From Branchinecta lynchi (Eukaryota > Arthropoda > Branchiopoda > Anostraca > Branchinectidae): a DNA stretch of 64,000 bases. Made by a program: the position numbers and the translations under genes. Below the pieces are notes generated by a model that was not told the origin of the DNA, did no database searches, and worked only from the letters and a program-made list of their open reading frames with translations. The stretch is from assembly GCA_023053575.1 (NCBI GenBank), contig JAKZAP010000014.1, positions 17,820,938 through 17,884,937 on the forward strand, in the 5' to 3' direction. Below, one piece after another: positions 22,188 through 34,063 of this stretch (positions are counted from its first letter, which is position 1; each line of letters starts with the position of its first letter).

Positions 22188-22632
22188 GCAAAACGATAAG
22201 TCAGCTACATTTTACAGTCAGCTTTACATTTCGCAGTCAGCCTGGGCTGAAGGAATATCTATCACCAAAGTACGGAACTTCAAATCGCCCATAAAAGCCG
22301 CCTACAAGTATCCATCTTAGCTGGAAAGAAGAAGAAGAGACAGGTGACTCCAAAAACAAAATGCAGAAGAATCTCTACCCTTTCGATGAGCCACTCGAAC
22401 AGCAAAAGTAGCAGCCGTGTCCAGAATGAAATCGCAGCACCAACTTTAACTTCAGCCAATTTTCAAAGAAGAAGTTCACAAAATCAGATATTTAAGGAAG
22501 AATCTTTATCTGTTTTTCCACAAGTTCATTTTCCAGCTAGAGCGGCTTGAGCCTGAAGAGGACCCTTGCCAAGAAGGGCCGAATATAGCTCTAATAAAAT
22601 GTAGCTGACTTATCCGTTTTGCACCGTCAAAC
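22188..22632. mobile_element. foldback element, GTTTGACGGTGC ends
   Basis: Left end GTTTGACGGTGCAAAAC and right end GTTTTGCACCGTCAAAC. The arms continue with ATAAGTCAGCTACATTTTA. The right arm carries CTTGAGCCTGAAGAGGACCC and TTGCCAAGAAGGGCCGAATA, as in 12689-12936. The left arm has lost its core and instead carries CAGTCAGCCTGGGCTGAAGG; the same text recurs just outside the right end, at 22644-22665. Confidence 0.65.
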
Positions 22633-23241
22633 ATGATTCGCAGTTGACTGGGCTGAAGGAATATCTATCACGGAAGGAAAGGGTTCTCACTGGCTTCCTA
22701 ATCCCCTCGGCCGAGTTGGTCTCGGGTTGGAGTATATTAGTATTCTGACCCGAGAGCCACCCGGGCGAGGCCCAGTCGATTCTTGAAATGCATGGAATAA
22801 GTGGAAGTAGGAAGATTGACCGAAGAAGCTCGCGAGGTTAAAAAAAAAAGGAAGAAAGAAAAATCCGATTTGACTGCCTTAAAGGATACGTCAGCCGAAT
22901 TTTTTTTTTGCCGTATTTCGGCAAGAACTCAAATTTCAGACTCAAGCGAGAAAAACTATCACAGAACAAACAGATCACATAACCCCCCGATAAAATTTAC
23001 AAGGTGGTGTATAAATAAAGAACATGTTGGATCGGAATAGTTTATGATTTTCGACTAGCATTGGTGTTCTGTCGTAGTCTGACCCCCCCCCCCCAACGGT
23101 CTTTCCGAGACAGAGCAAATACCCATGAAAAATGATAATCTCCGAGGAACAAAGTGATTCGACAAAATTATGACGGAACAGTTGCGAAAAATGGATCTAA
23201 TATAAGGTTTGAAGCCAAACTGACCATTCATTACGAAAGAA
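22633..23241. other. no gene seen
   Basis: Contains TTGACTGGGCTGAAGGAATA at 22644 and a poly-C tract at about 23083-23094. The open frame 22801-23040 looks locally helical but has no usable acceptor in frame. Confidence 0.35.
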
Positions 23242-23872
23242 ATAGAAAACCGTGATTTTCGGTTTTTTTTCTTGATCAGCTAGTTATCCCTCTAAGATGA
23301 TGTGCGAGGGATAAATGTAATTTAGGAAATTTCGGTTACACTTCCGGCAAAGCGGCCTCAGCGAAAAAAAAACAAAAAACATAAGATCCAACACAATACC
23401 AACAGAAAAACAATGACCGAGCAACCATCAAACGACATGTAACCAAAAACCAGAAGAACGGTGCTGATTGAACGACATACAAATACAAATAAAATAACGA
23501 ATATTAAAATGTGCTTGTCAAAAGAGTATATGTTCAATATGTGATTATTTTACAGTTCTGTGTCTATTTCCAATTTACCAACTATTTTTATAATTATTCC
23601 CTGGGAAAGCGCAGAAGCTTTCACCCATCATTTACACAATCTGTGTTTACAATCACTGTCAAATTATTTCACAGAACTTAACTCTTCTTTTCTGAGTTCT
23701 GACAAGATTCATGCGCAATCCGTAAAATAGCCTCATTGCTCTTTAGGCTAAGGGTGGTATTGGCTTAGTTACTTATTCAGCGTTTCGTCAAATTCCATTT
23801 AGCCCTCGCACATCATCATCATCGCACATCAGCTGATCAAGAAAAAAAAAACCGAAAATCACGGTTTTCTAT
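23242..23872. mobile_element. inverted-repeat element ATAGAAAACCG, copy 1
   Basis: A 631-bp element with ends ATAGAAAACCGTGATTTTCG and CGAAAATCACGGTTTTCTAT. Subterminal inverted blocks are TCTTGATCAGCTAGTTATCC with GATGATGTGCGAGGG on the left, and CCCTCGCACATCATCATC with AGCTGATCAAGAAAA on the right. Copy 2 lies at 58399-58873. No target duplication is evident. Confidence 0.7.
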
Positions 23873-24196
23873 ATCTAAAAATAGAGCTTAAAAAAATCTC
23901 TTACCAAACTTGGACCATTTCGCGAAATGACGTTCCTTGTTCACAGCCATCAGGAAATCCACTGTGATTAGGGAAGGCCTACGCCAGAAAAGGTCTGGAA
24001 TGCTCTTTACTAAAGTATATTTTCTTTTCAGGATAAACTAATCCATTTTGTGTGGCCATTTGTTTTCGTCCTCATCGCTGCTCTAATCGCACACCTTTCT
24101 CCCATGCGGTGCTTCTCAACTAGCTAAGTGAGGTTTTTGGTTTTGAACGTTGTTACAACTCAGTGGGGATCCGTTGCTAAGAACCTGGTTCCACTG

Positions 24197-24364
24197 CACT
24201 GTAAAAAAAAATCTTGCAGAATTTGCAACTGAGATCAATCTTGTCTCTACTAAGATAAGATCATCTCTAATTCGGATTAATCTATCAGAGTAGAGATAAG
24301 GTTAATCCTAGTAGCAAATACTTCAGTTAACTTTAATCCTTATTCGGAGAAAGTTTTTACAGTG
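24197..24364. mobile_element. MITE with CACTGTAA ends, copy 2
   Basis: A 168-bp element with ends CACTGTAAAAAAAAATCTTG and GTTTTTACAGTG. It is collinear with 19205-19389 (TTAATC, AGAGATAAG, CAGTTAACTTTAATCCTTA). Confidence 0.7.
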
Positions 24365-24815
24365 TAGGCTCTGATCGTCACGGATTTTAGAAGCAGCACA
24401 GAAATCCGCGCGGATTTGCTTGTTGAAACGAATTTGCTTCTGAATCTGTGCCATTGTTAGCCTTGTGTGACCGGGCTACCATACCAGAAAGACTATAAGG
24501 CTACCATACTTCCCCTTGTGAACTGCGAACATATGATCTTCTCCGACCGGATTTTCGTCACTTTCATCATAAATCTCAACTTTTCCGTATGTAAGTGAAG
24601 ATGGTGCGGAAATTCTGGAACGGTCCCCGACCGCCCGACTGTGATCGTTTGTCAAAGGCATCAGAGAGGACAACAGGGAGTAATTCACTATTAGCTTGTC
24701 GCTATAGTCCTTCAGATTTCCAATTTAGTTATCGCCCTTTTCGAATCCAGCGCTCCTAGCCGATTAAAGTACGATTGGAAACGGTATCGTGCTCATAGCT
24801 GGCGCGTAAAACTGG

Positions 24816-25273
24816 CCACCAAAACAAGATAAACTCAAGAATGGGTAAATTTTATAATAATGAAATAACAATAATAACTAATTTTTTTCCTTCAGATATA
24901 AGAAATTACAAATCACGGCTGATTGATATTTATAGACAGTTAAAATTACGGATAAAACAAGCCACCAAAACAAGATTGAAAACTCAAGAATGGGTAAATT
25001 TTATAATAATGAAATAACAAAACTCATTTATTTCCTTCAAACATAAGAAATTACAAATCACGGCCGATTGATATTTACAGACAGTTAAAATTACGGATAA
25101 AACAAGGCACCAAAACTGGCCACCAAAACAAGATTGAAAACTCAAGAATGGGTAAATTTTATAATAATGAAATAACAATAATAACTAATTTATTTCCTTC
25201 AAACATAAGAAATTACAAATCACGGCCGATTAATATTTACAGACAGTTAAAATTACGGATAAAACAAGGCACA
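24816..25273. repeat. tandem array, three units of about 145 bp
   Basis: Three consecutive units, each with CCACCAAAACAAGAT, CTCAAGAATGGGTAAATTTT, TATTTCCTTC, AATTACAAATCACGGC and AGACAGTTAAAATTACGGAT. The units are nearly identical apart from short indels, which implies a recent local expansion. No open frame is conserved. Confidence 0.85.
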
Positions 25274-26117
25274 GACGAAGAGAAATACCTTTCGGTTGAG
25301 CTTATGGGGGGCTGAAGAAGCCGCGGCTTGTCAATGTTAACTACTCTTCCTCTTGTGTTCGGTCTGGTCTGGTCTGGAGTCTCAAGGTCTGAGAAAAATA
25401 GTCGGATGGTGGTGTGTGATGGTGTCAGAAGTTTAACATTTTTTTTCCAAAGTTCACGTAAAAGTTCAAAGTTGTCAAAGTTCATCGTCGTTAGCCTAGA
25501 TGATTGGTAAAAAAAATCTTAAATAAAAGAAAACTTTGGCAACCTAATAATAATAATACATAAGGATGACCATACCTAAAAAATAACCATGACGATAACC
25601 ATGACCCCAGAATAAATACCCTAGCGTTGGTGAAGTGTTTCTGGCGTCAGTTCGGTGTAACGTTTCCAATCGTATTTAACCCGCTAGGGGCGCTCAGTCG
25701 GAAGATCTAACATTTTCTGAACTGTCTTGCTCGAAACTCGAACCGTCTCTCTTGATCAATGTACTCGGAACAAATGTTTGCCAGTAAAAGGCATGTGGGA
25801 AAGACTGCAGGACTTGAACTTGCCATAACAGATTTACTACCAGAACGAACCCAGCAAGATCTTTTGGGTTTTAACTATTCGGAGTCTACATAAGAAGAAC
25901 ACAAATATTTGCCGACTGACGATTAAAAAACAATGAAGCCAAAGTAAATAGCTAAAGAGTGTCATATAAAAGCAAACATAGTCTAGCTGGCTCATGTAGT
26001 AGTTGCTCTTTCACCTTTTCGAGTGTGCCATATCTTGGTAATGTTCTTGAGAGGTGAACGGGGAAGTCGGTGGTTCGGACTTCCTGCAGTAATGAGTATT
26101 GGTAGCTTTGTGGTTTC
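25274..26117. other. no feature seen
   Basis: Unassigned. A short AATAATAATA run lies at about 25549. No exon was recognised. Confidence 0.35.
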
Positions 26118-26120
26118 ATT

Positions 26121-26354
26121 AGTTGCGGTTTTTTTTATCTCAATTATCCTCGCGGTACGACCGAGATGAAACCGATTCTCCTGTTCTTACTTTTTTGTCA
26201 AAAACTTGAACGGGGAAAGCGTCTCGCAATTCTGCAGATTGGAGTATTTCGTTTGATAGTCACTTCTCGTTCTCAGTTGTCCTTCCTCGGTCGAAAACGC
26301 GAAATTGTAGGAAAAATGAGAAGCGAGAAAGAGAATTGAGATAAAAACGCAACT
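26121..26354. mobile_element. MITE, GTTGCG family, ATT duplication
   Basis: A 234-bp element with ends AGTTGCGGTTTTTTTTATCT and GAGATAAAAACGCAACT. The direct repeat ATT lies at 26118-26120 and 26355-26357. Inverted landmarks are TCTCAATTATCC and GAGAATTGAGA. Confidence 0.75.
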
Positions 26355-26694
26355 ATTGCACTTCCGACTAATGCAAAACTTCGGATCTCAGTTCACGTAA
26401 AAAGATAACTGGAGAAAGATACCTTGTCCAGCTAAGTCGCTGTAAGAGTACCAGCTGTGTGAAAGTGCAGAAATCGTATACGTGCCATTCTTAAGTCCCA
26501 CGGTCAGAATTTGAATTTGTAAATAGTTTTGTCGGTGAAATTCAGGATGTTGACTTGTTAATTAGGTCTAGAAAAAATAATATAGATAGATACCTCGTGC
26601 GAATTTTTTTTACTGATGTCTTCTTCAGACCTTTCATGTAAGGAGTTTGCCATCGTTCCGCAGTTACCGATAATTGTGCAGCCCCTGGTTCATG

Positions 26695-27166
26695 GTGTTG
26701 ACTAAACCTTAGCCGATTATATACGGGTCGGGACGTCACACCTGCAGTCTGTATTTTCCATTAAACAACGGATCTGATTGTCCCTAGAACGGTTTATAAG
26801 TGTAAACGCGTCCGACGCGTCGCTGGCCACTTGGCTCTATATATATAGATAAAAATATGTATTCTGCAACATCAGTTTAATTGAATTTCCCTATTTATAG
26901 ATAGATAGATATTTGTATTGATCCAACTCGTAGCGCCGACATGGCACTAAATACGTCGACCGTTACATTTCACGTGTTAAAATACTTGAATATATACAAT
27001 AATTACGTAAAAGGAAATAAATTAAAGGAACTTGTTTCTTCTCAGTGAAATATGGTACAAAGGAATTCGAATACCGATTTGTGCGACATTCATTGTGCCC
27101 ATTTCATTTCGTCACGAAAACGTCACGGGCCGTAGATAATCGGCTAAAGTTTAGTCAACACGTGGT
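26695..27166. mobile_element. inverted-repeat element GTTGACTAAACC
   Basis: The left arm GTTGACTAAACCTTAGCCGA..GGGACGTCAC is mirrored by GTCACGGGCC..TCGGCTAAAGTTTAGTCAAC. About 380 bp lies between the arms. It is probably a MITE; the exact ends and a duplication could not be fixed. Confidence 0.5.
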
Positions 27167-28917
27167 TCACGCCGACTCCATTTCTGTCTTACAACGCTGC
27201 ATTTCTACATTTTGCGTCTAAACGGTGCGTCTTGACGTAATTATTTTGCGCTGAAATCGTCACAACGTCTTCTGCAAGACGTAACAGAGTAGACGCACTC
27301 TTTATGAACCGAAATTGTAAGAGAAATTGTGTCTTAAGCTTGGTGCTCGCAGAACGCGGATGCGGCTAAGTCGATATTTTCTCTCGTCATGGAAAAGATT
27401 CGTGTTCTGTGATGATCAAGGTTTAAGTGCATCTGGAGTGCACTAGTTCTTGTGTCCTAAGAAAAAATGTTTACGGAAAATCAGTGAAACGGGTTGTGCT
27501 ATTTCTTTCCCCAACGTGTTGGAGAAAAAGCAGAAGGAATAAGTCGAAAAACGCCAACTAAACATTAATAGGACACATTTGTCGACACGAACCGAGAAAT
27601 GTTGGCACGGAACTAGTGTGCTGCGAAAATTTTGGCTTAAAATTATAGCCGAAAAGGTGTGTATACCAGTCTCTTTCCAGGAGTTGCTAAAAGCTACCAC
27701 CGCTGTTGCAACTTGAATACATTCCATAGAAGTTCGAGCGACGGTAGTAGTTAATTTTAGCAACTATCCGCTGGTTCACACCGGTACGATTTCGTCCCAA
27801 ATTCTGCGTTTTTCTAAATACGACAGAAACTCCGTGACCGCGGGCTAAGACTAGTCTAGGATCCAGCTCTATCTTTAGCTCAAGAGCTGAAGAAGGTTTC
27901 AAGAACTTTTCTGGATGAACTTTTTGCGCTGAAAACGAAAATCGTACCGCACCGTTATAGGTAAAGAAATGCAAAGTGGACACTGAATATTTTTTGGGTA
28001 GTCTTTTATTGAACCAAATTTGAATTAGAGTTTGACTGAAATTCTCCGGGTTTATTTTCCCCTGGACCTTCAGGGGTCTCCTCGCGAAGGTTTCGTTTTC
28101 TCCTGCCAAAGATCGGTCCGATGTATCTATGCGGTGCGGACGGGACAGAACGCGGAAGATGCCTTAGTAAAAAAATTAACTACAAAAGAAATGCTATATA
28201 GTATATATATAATGGAAACTGTGTATAATACCATGATATATATAAAAGAGGGACCTTTGCCCGAGTCCCACCAGAAAAAGAAAAAAATGAAAAAACCTTG
28301 ACAGTGGCGAGATCTACTGCTGAGAATCCCATTTGACCAATCCTCGTCTCTGGTATTTCTGTGGGGATGAAGTCACCACCCCGTGGGGATGACTCAAAGT
28401 GACAACATCAGGCTCAGAGTAAAATAACACCATAGGGAGTACCGCCAAGATTTGAAAAAAGTGACAAACACTCTAATATCGTCGACACTAGCACCACCAG
28501 TAATAGAGAACGTCCCTACTGAAATTCAATCAGTTGTGCACCATCGCTGGCTCAAATAACTTCATGTTTTGAATACAGCCAAAAAAAAAGATACAACCTC
28601 CCCTGTTTCCTCGATGTGTGCAGACCGCATCTTAGCTTTACTACGAATTTTTAAACCCACAAGTTTGTCTCGCTTTGAATTTCTCGAGCGTAGTGGTCGC
28701 CACTTTGAGTAAGGCCCGTTTCCGATGCATGGAAAGGATTGGTCTTGGCGCTATTCCCTGGTGTTATTCCTCTCTGATCAAACTCAACTCATCTGTGAAT
28801 CTGTCGTACGCCGGAAAATTGTAAAAATCATGTCGCATACAACGCAGCAGTGTGAACCAGGGGTATTGGTTGGGGATTGGAACCCACATAAACCGTCATT
28901 TTGCTGGTCGAAGTCTC
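27167..28917. other. no gene seen; one small inverted repeat
   Basis: At 27683-27772 AGTTGCTAAAAGCTACCACC is mirrored by TTTTAGCAACT, a short MITE-like structure. The open frames at 27443-28301 are not supported by splice sites, codon pattern or recognisable motifs. Confidence 0.4.
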
Positions 28918-28920
28918 TTC

Positions 28921-29047
28921 GGGTGTGTTCCAAAGTCCCTTGGTTACTAAAAGTTACCACCGTCGTTGGAACCTATGTATCCCTTCATACAGGCTAGATT
29001 TACGATGGTAGTTTCTTTTTTTAATGTTGTTAGGTTGGAACACACCC
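28921..29047. mobile_element. 127-bp MITE, TTC duplication
   Basis: Ends GGGTGTGTTCCAA and TTGGAACACACCC. The direct repeat TTC lies at 28918-28920 and 29048-29050. The GTGTTCC end is shared with the elements at 134 and 1513, and the interior has GTTACTAAAAGTTACC. Confidence 0.75.
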
Positions 29048-29050
29048 TTC

Positions 29051-30142
29051 GCAAGCGACAATGTGTGAAACTTGATAACTCCTTATATGCCCGTGTTATC
29101 CTGATTCATTTTCCCTGTTTCAAATGTACAACGCAAAGTGTTGTTGACTAAAATCTGTTTGTGAAAAAGTTGCAGAAAATTAAGCCTACAGATTCTAGTC
29201 GAAATTTCAGTGACGTTATGGTGTATTAATCATTGTGTAGGCTAAAATAAGGTGAGCTAAGCTCAGCGCACTTCCGTCATGTAAACATACCACCTTAAAG
29301 CTCGGTAACTCACGCCTAAGGGTGTGGTCGAACCTCCTAACAATAGTTGCAGAAAGTTAACGTCGTCGTTCCAACCTCTATAAAGGGATGAAGTAAGTAA
29401 GTAAGTACGTGTATTTACACTAAAGCCTTGACGTCCATAGTAAGTCCCAAAAACATTCAAAATTTTAAACACGGTTGACATATTGTCAAACAGAAGCAAA
29501 ACCCGGGGCATATCTAAAAAAAAGTGCTCTCTGTGTGTCGTTCTCCAACAGATTTTGAGTTCCTAGAACAGATTTGTGTCCAACCTCCGGGTGAACCATT
29601 TCTTCACCCCCCCCCCCCGATTCCACTCCAAAAGCCTCCCTCCTCGATTGTTTAGCTCGCAACTGTTAACATCGGCCAAGAGAAAAGACCATCCACTACC
29701 TAACTGAATTAGTCATCCACAAATATGTGGTAGCTTAACTACCTGTATCGCACATGCCATTGACTATTGCCTGATGACGTCGACAAGTTGAAATGGTGGC
29801 CTGATTTACAGGTCATGGTCTAATCATAAAGTACACAGTGTCTCGAGAAATTAACAGAGGCGACAGCCTTTTTTACTGCAGTTATATTATTATTAATCAG
29901 TCTCGATCGACGCCTGTCTTGAAAGCAGTCGTAATTTCTGTCAGCACTGTCATCTCGCTAAAGTTGCACGAAGGCAAAGCTCTGTTGGAGAAAAAATTGT
30001 ACTCAGTAAGTAAGTAATTTCGAAAAAGCGGAGTAAATAAAAGAAAATAAATTAAAGACAGAAAAAGATACTAATTTTCAATCTTCGGCCAGGAAGCAGT
30101 GTAGCTGCTCTGTGCACTGCTCTCTTTTCTGCTGGCTTTCGT
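29051..30142. other. no gene seen; LINE tail and poly-C
   Basis: GAAGTAAGTAAGTAAGTACG at about 29389-29408 is the minus-strand (ACTT)n tail of the LINE family also ending at 50740, 47135 and 62755. A poly-C tract lies at about 29607-29617. AAAGTAAGTAAGTAATTTCG-like text at about 30003 may be another tail. Confidence 0.45.
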
Positions 30143-30335
30143 AAGAATAAATTTAATAATTGTAAGAAAATCCTTTATCGTAAGGAATCGTGGATAGATT
30201 ACTATAGCTTTAGTAAAAAAGAATAAGAGTAATTGAATAATTTCAATAAGTAAGAATAAATTGAATAATTTCAAGAAAATCCTTTATCGTAAGGAATCGT
30301 GGATTGATTACTATAGCTTTAGTAAAAAAAAAGAA
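30143..30335. repeat. 109-bp tandem duplication
   Basis: AGAAAATCCTTTATCGTAAG, GAATCGTGGAT and GATTACTATAGCTTTAGT occur twice with a period of about 109 bp. Only a few bases differ, so the duplication is young. Confidence 0.75.
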
Positions 30336-30904
30336 AATAAAAGAGTATTGCGTTTACGCGAGAACCTGTGGTCAACTCTGCGAGTTATTTCAAATTGGTT
30401 TGGTTTTGATAATAAAAATTCAGTACCAGAAAAAGCTAAATAACACAATACATAGGTATAGGTAGAAAAAGTGAGTGGAACGCACGCTTCGAGAGTTATA
30501 AACGTACCGAGAGAAAAAAAAACGGAACCGGATGGGCCGAGGTGCTGAAATTATCGAAGTATCGAACAAAGTGGTGCGCGACTGAAGTGCCATCTCAGCG
30601 CTGAGTTTAGCTCGCTTCCTGTTAGTGAATATTTACTTGCTTAGATGAATCTTTAAATGATGTTCTTTAGTTTAATTCATCAAGAGTTATGTTGCGTTGA
30701 AATATTAAAGTTCAAACCTGAAATCAGAAAGGAATTTTGTTAGTGTTCTCTCGCTCAGCAGATTCGTGAATAAAATGGCTAGAAGTAAAACAGGAATTGC
30801 CCGAATCTCGCTGAATGAAATATGGATTTTTAGCAATATTCATGCATGGCCGACTTTTATAAAAGGAATTGCCGAGTGGTAGCAAGCGAAACAAAATCAT
30901 CCAG

Positions 30905-31177
30905 AGTTGCGTTTTATTTGGAGTTCATAGTACAGCAGACTGCTGGTTGTCGTTTTATTCGCCAGCGAACCGTACGCTGGGAAGGCACGGGGTGCCTAAA
31001 GTAGTTTTATTTGCCACCGGGCCGCCCGCTGAGCGCCATTGGACCCGCTAGTTTGTACGCTGGCTGAGGCAGGGAACTGTTCAGCGTACCTTCTGACTTA
31101 GTCCGCCAGGAATAAAACAGCTATTTACAGTCCGCCATCCGCTCCACTGTACTATGAAGTTCAAATAAAACGCAACT
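30905..31177. mobile_element. MITE D copy 1 (GTTGCGTTTTATTTG ends), CAG duplication
   Basis: A 273-bp element with ends AGTTGCGTTTTATTTGGAGT and ACTTCAAATAAAACGCAACT (one mismatch allowed). The direct repeat CAG lies at 30902-30904 and 31178-31180. GC-rich inner arms: GTCCGCTGG-type text with CGTACGCTGGGAAGGC. Copy 2 is at 56359-56632. Confidence 0.8.
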
Positions 31178-31180
31178 CAG

Positions 31181-31624
31181 GATAGCGTAAAGATTCGTGA
31201 AGCATTTCGTTTTTTACAGCTTGATCTTCAGAATTTCTTATGCCGTGCGTGTAAGGGAAAATCATTTGAATGACACTTATAGGCGAAGTTCCTACTACGA
31301 CTAACAGACGCATCCGTTTGACCACGTAGACTACTATTCCTACCTCCTACCCTTTCTGTCTACCCCCGCCGCTCTTTTTCCAAAGCTCTGGACACGAGAT
31401 TTACCTGATTAGCGTCCGAGTTGTGGCAATGCAAATTATCGAAATCACCGTCTTCAAATTCGATTGGTCCTGTGTAGACAGTCAAAGTACAAGTGCATTA
31501 TGAATAAACCGTAACTTAAAGTTTAACTGAAAAGCCAACTTATTTTTGTGGCATTTACCTGAATACACTGAATGATTTGGATTCTGCCAAGGAATCTTTT
31601 TTTCTCTACCTTATCTTGTAGCAA
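31181..31624. other. no feature seen
   Basis: Unassigned; no exon with both splice sites was recognised. Confidence 0.35.
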
Positions 31625-31975
31625 CGCTCAGGATCTACGGCCGTCTCCACAACGCAAATTCTACTTATGACGCGGAAAATTTGAATCTCAACACACGCCG
31701 CTTTTCAGTGGCCAGTGGTGAGTTTGGGGAAGATTGCTTAGTGCCTGAATACACATTTTTAGTAAACCTTCTTCGCCAAGCATACAACAGATACAAGCGC
31801 ATAGAAGTACCGCAAATCCCACAGGGAATTTCCACTGTTAGAAAATCGAATGTTCGAGAATAGTGGCGATACGAAGTAACGCTTTTTCATCGGGTCTCCA
31901 ATCCTATTCAAGTGAATAAGTGATGGGTAAGTAGGTTGTCCTATCACAGCCCTTTTCGGTTAACCTTTAAGGAAT
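31625..31975 (+). repeat. dispersed repeat, copy 1
   Basis: Matches 57135-57475 in inverted orientation. Landmarks in order are ATCTACGGCCGTCTC, ATGACGCG, GCTTTTCAGTGGC, CAAGCAT, GAAGTAACGC, AGTGAATAAGTGATGGGT and CCCTTTTCGGT. This copy has an 80-codon open stretch from about 31621 to 31861, but copy 2 does not keep it open. It is therefore treated as a repeat, not an exon. Confidence 0.6.
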
Positions 31976-32081
31976 AACGAAAACGCTAATGAGCGATGGC
32001 GATTTTTGAAAATACCGCCAGGTGAAAGTACTTCAGAAATCTCGGAGACCACGTGGACATCCATAAAAAAAAATAATCTAC

Positions 32082-32490
32082 AAAAGGCGTATTCTCGCAG
32101 TTCCCCGGGGACTCGAAGGGAACTGCGAGAACAGATGGAGTCACTCCACGAGGACTCCGCCTAGGAAAACAACGAGAACACAGGGAATGCTTCTAAAATG
32201 GATTTTGTTTGAAAAAAAAATATGCAGTTGGCGAAACTAGTCTGGCTCCACTTTATTTTTGGTTTTGTTTATTCTGGTTATTTTTAATTAATCATACATT
32301 GCACCAACACCAGCAAAAATTCATTCCCCTCCGAATCTGAAAGGGAGTCCTTTTTGATGATGGTGATGATAATTGGAGCATTCCCCGTCTGTGAGGAACC
32401 GCGAGAAGACGGGGTGTGAGTCCCCGGGACAACCGAAAACGCGGGGACTCCTCAAGTGGAGTCCTGGGGGAACGGCGAGAAGACGCCTAG
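32082..32490. mobile_element. inverted-repeat element AGGCGTATTCTCGC
   Basis: Left end AGGCGTATTCTCGCAGTTCC and right end GGAACGGCGAGAAGACGCCT, with GGGGACTC/GAGTCC continuing the pairing. Further internal GCGAGAA and GGGGACTC copies lie at about 32126 and 32411-32440. The flanks do not show a duplication. Confidence 0.6.
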
Positions 32491-33228
32491 AGACTCCTTT
32501 TTACATCGAGGGTGAAACGCATCAAAGATTTTTGTCCCACATGTAATTTCGACAATCCTAAAGGTAATTGGCAACACATCTAGCGGATTTCCAGGGGAGA
32601 ATTTTTTGAACAGAGCAAGCATTTTGCCGCTAGATGCTCACATGTCTGCAATCAGTGGAATTTTGAAAAAGCAATCGATTCAAACGAAGACGCGAGCGTG
32701 AGTAGTTTTTTCGTAAGGACCCTGTTGGCAGGGACGACTTCAATCCCTTGGAACTAGGGATCCAGCCTGAGTGGAAACGATCATTGGAAGGAAGGAAATC
32801 TACTGTACTTGAATGTTCGATATTGAGGACTAGCTTTCTGTCGCAGGCGGGATTCTTTAGTGTATCTACGATTCCGTGGAACATGTTTTACCCTTACTGA
32901 TTTACAGAAGTGTTGCCAGATTAGACGCATTTGCGCCATTTCGGCACTTTTTAGAGGCAGCTGCGCTTTGAATTTTTCAAGTGTGTGCATTGCGCCAAAT
33001 TTGCGCATTTCCCTAAATTTTCGGCGCAAATCGGGCGCATTTTGTTCTCCATATCCCTTCAGAATTGAAAACCAGATTAGGATTTGTAAGGGCCACACAG
33101 TCATTTTATAGCCAGATCTCAGGGGTTGCGGGGGACTATAAATCTTCACTGAAATATCAAAATTATTGTTTGGGTCCTTGGGAACACAAGAGGAACACTG
33201 ATAATTGATGCTTGCTAGTTCAGAATGT
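32491..33228. other. no feature seen
   Basis: Unassigned. GCGCATTTCCCTAAATTTTC and similar GCGC-spaced text at about 32920-33050 is locally repetitive. No gene was recognised. Confidence 0.35.
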
Positions 33229-33236
33229 GTTGACCC

Positions 33237-34055
33237 CAGTCATGCACAAATCCTCAATTCTTGGGCATGGTGCCCCAACGTCTGGGCATGCCCGAACGTA
33301 TGGGCATGGTACCCATACGTTGGAGCACCATGCTCTGGAGCATGGGCATGGTACCCCTGTGAAATTTGGATAAACTGAGACTGGTTACATACCTAAATAG
33401 GGCCTTCTCCCTGTCCTAGATCAAAAGATACCTGATTTCATTGTCTATACAACCTCATTTTCCAATTTCCAAAATGTTAGAGCACTTTCAAGATACAGAG
33501 AGTTTTGTGGAGGCCACTTCTTTCCCAGTGGGTTTACCCTATCCTTTTACAGGTAGTTGCCATTAGGTTACTCAATCCTTTTCCATGTTGTCAAAAAGTC
33601 AAAAGTCAGAGTAAAAACAGGTAAAAAAAAAAACAACTCAAAATAAATACAATAAAAGGCAAACAATCTAAAGGAAATATTTGCTCCAGTGAACAGATTT
33701 AAAAGCTTGCCTCGTCCATGCTACCTAGCAGCAACTTTCTGAAAAAGGATAGGATAAGCCCACTAGAAGAGAAGTGGCCTCCAAAAAACTCTCTGTATCT
33801 TGGAAGTGCTCTAACATTTTGTAAATTGGAAAATGAGGTTGGATAGACAGTGAAATCAGGTATCTTTTGATCTAGGACAGGGAGAAGGCCCTATTAATGG
33901 TATGTAACCAGTCTCAGTTTATCCAAATTTCACAGGGGTACCATGCCCATGCTCCAGAGCATGGTGCTCCAACGTATGGGTACCATGCCCATACGTTCGG
34001 GCATGCCCAGACGTTGGGGCACCATGCCCAAAAATTGAGGATTTGTGTATGACTG
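33237..34055. mobile_element. hAT-type long palindrome with 8-bp duplication
   Basis: An 819-bp element with ends CAGTCATGCACAAATCCTC and GAGGATTTGTGTATGACTG. A perfect 8-bp direct repeat GTTGACCC lies at 33229-33236 and 34056-34063. The arms are about 380 bp and nearly identical when mirrored. The outer 120 bp repeat TGGGCATGGTACCC and CAACGT motifs that are themselves palindromic. An 8-bp duplication with CAG ends is the hAT signature. No transposase is present. Confidence 0.85.
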
Positions 34056-34063
34056 GTTGACCC

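Noticed and set aside
22801..23040. A further exon of the coiled-coil gene (EVGRLTEEAREVKKKRKKEK)
   Set aside because: It is helical in composition, but no acceptor with a pyrimidine tract gives the needed phase 0, and the text soon becomes low complexity.
24476..24688. Minus-strand exon with EIYDESDENPVGEDHM
   Set aside because: It looks protein-like for about 30 residues, but I found no phase-consistent partner exon, no domain and no start context.
24816..25273. CRISPR-like array
   Set aside because: The whole 145-bp unit is repeated and there are no short conserved repeats with variable spacers; the organism is an animal.
27687..28109. A 140-codon minus-strand gene
   Set aside because: It overlaps a small inverted repeat and has no recognisable motif, splice partner or conserved composition.
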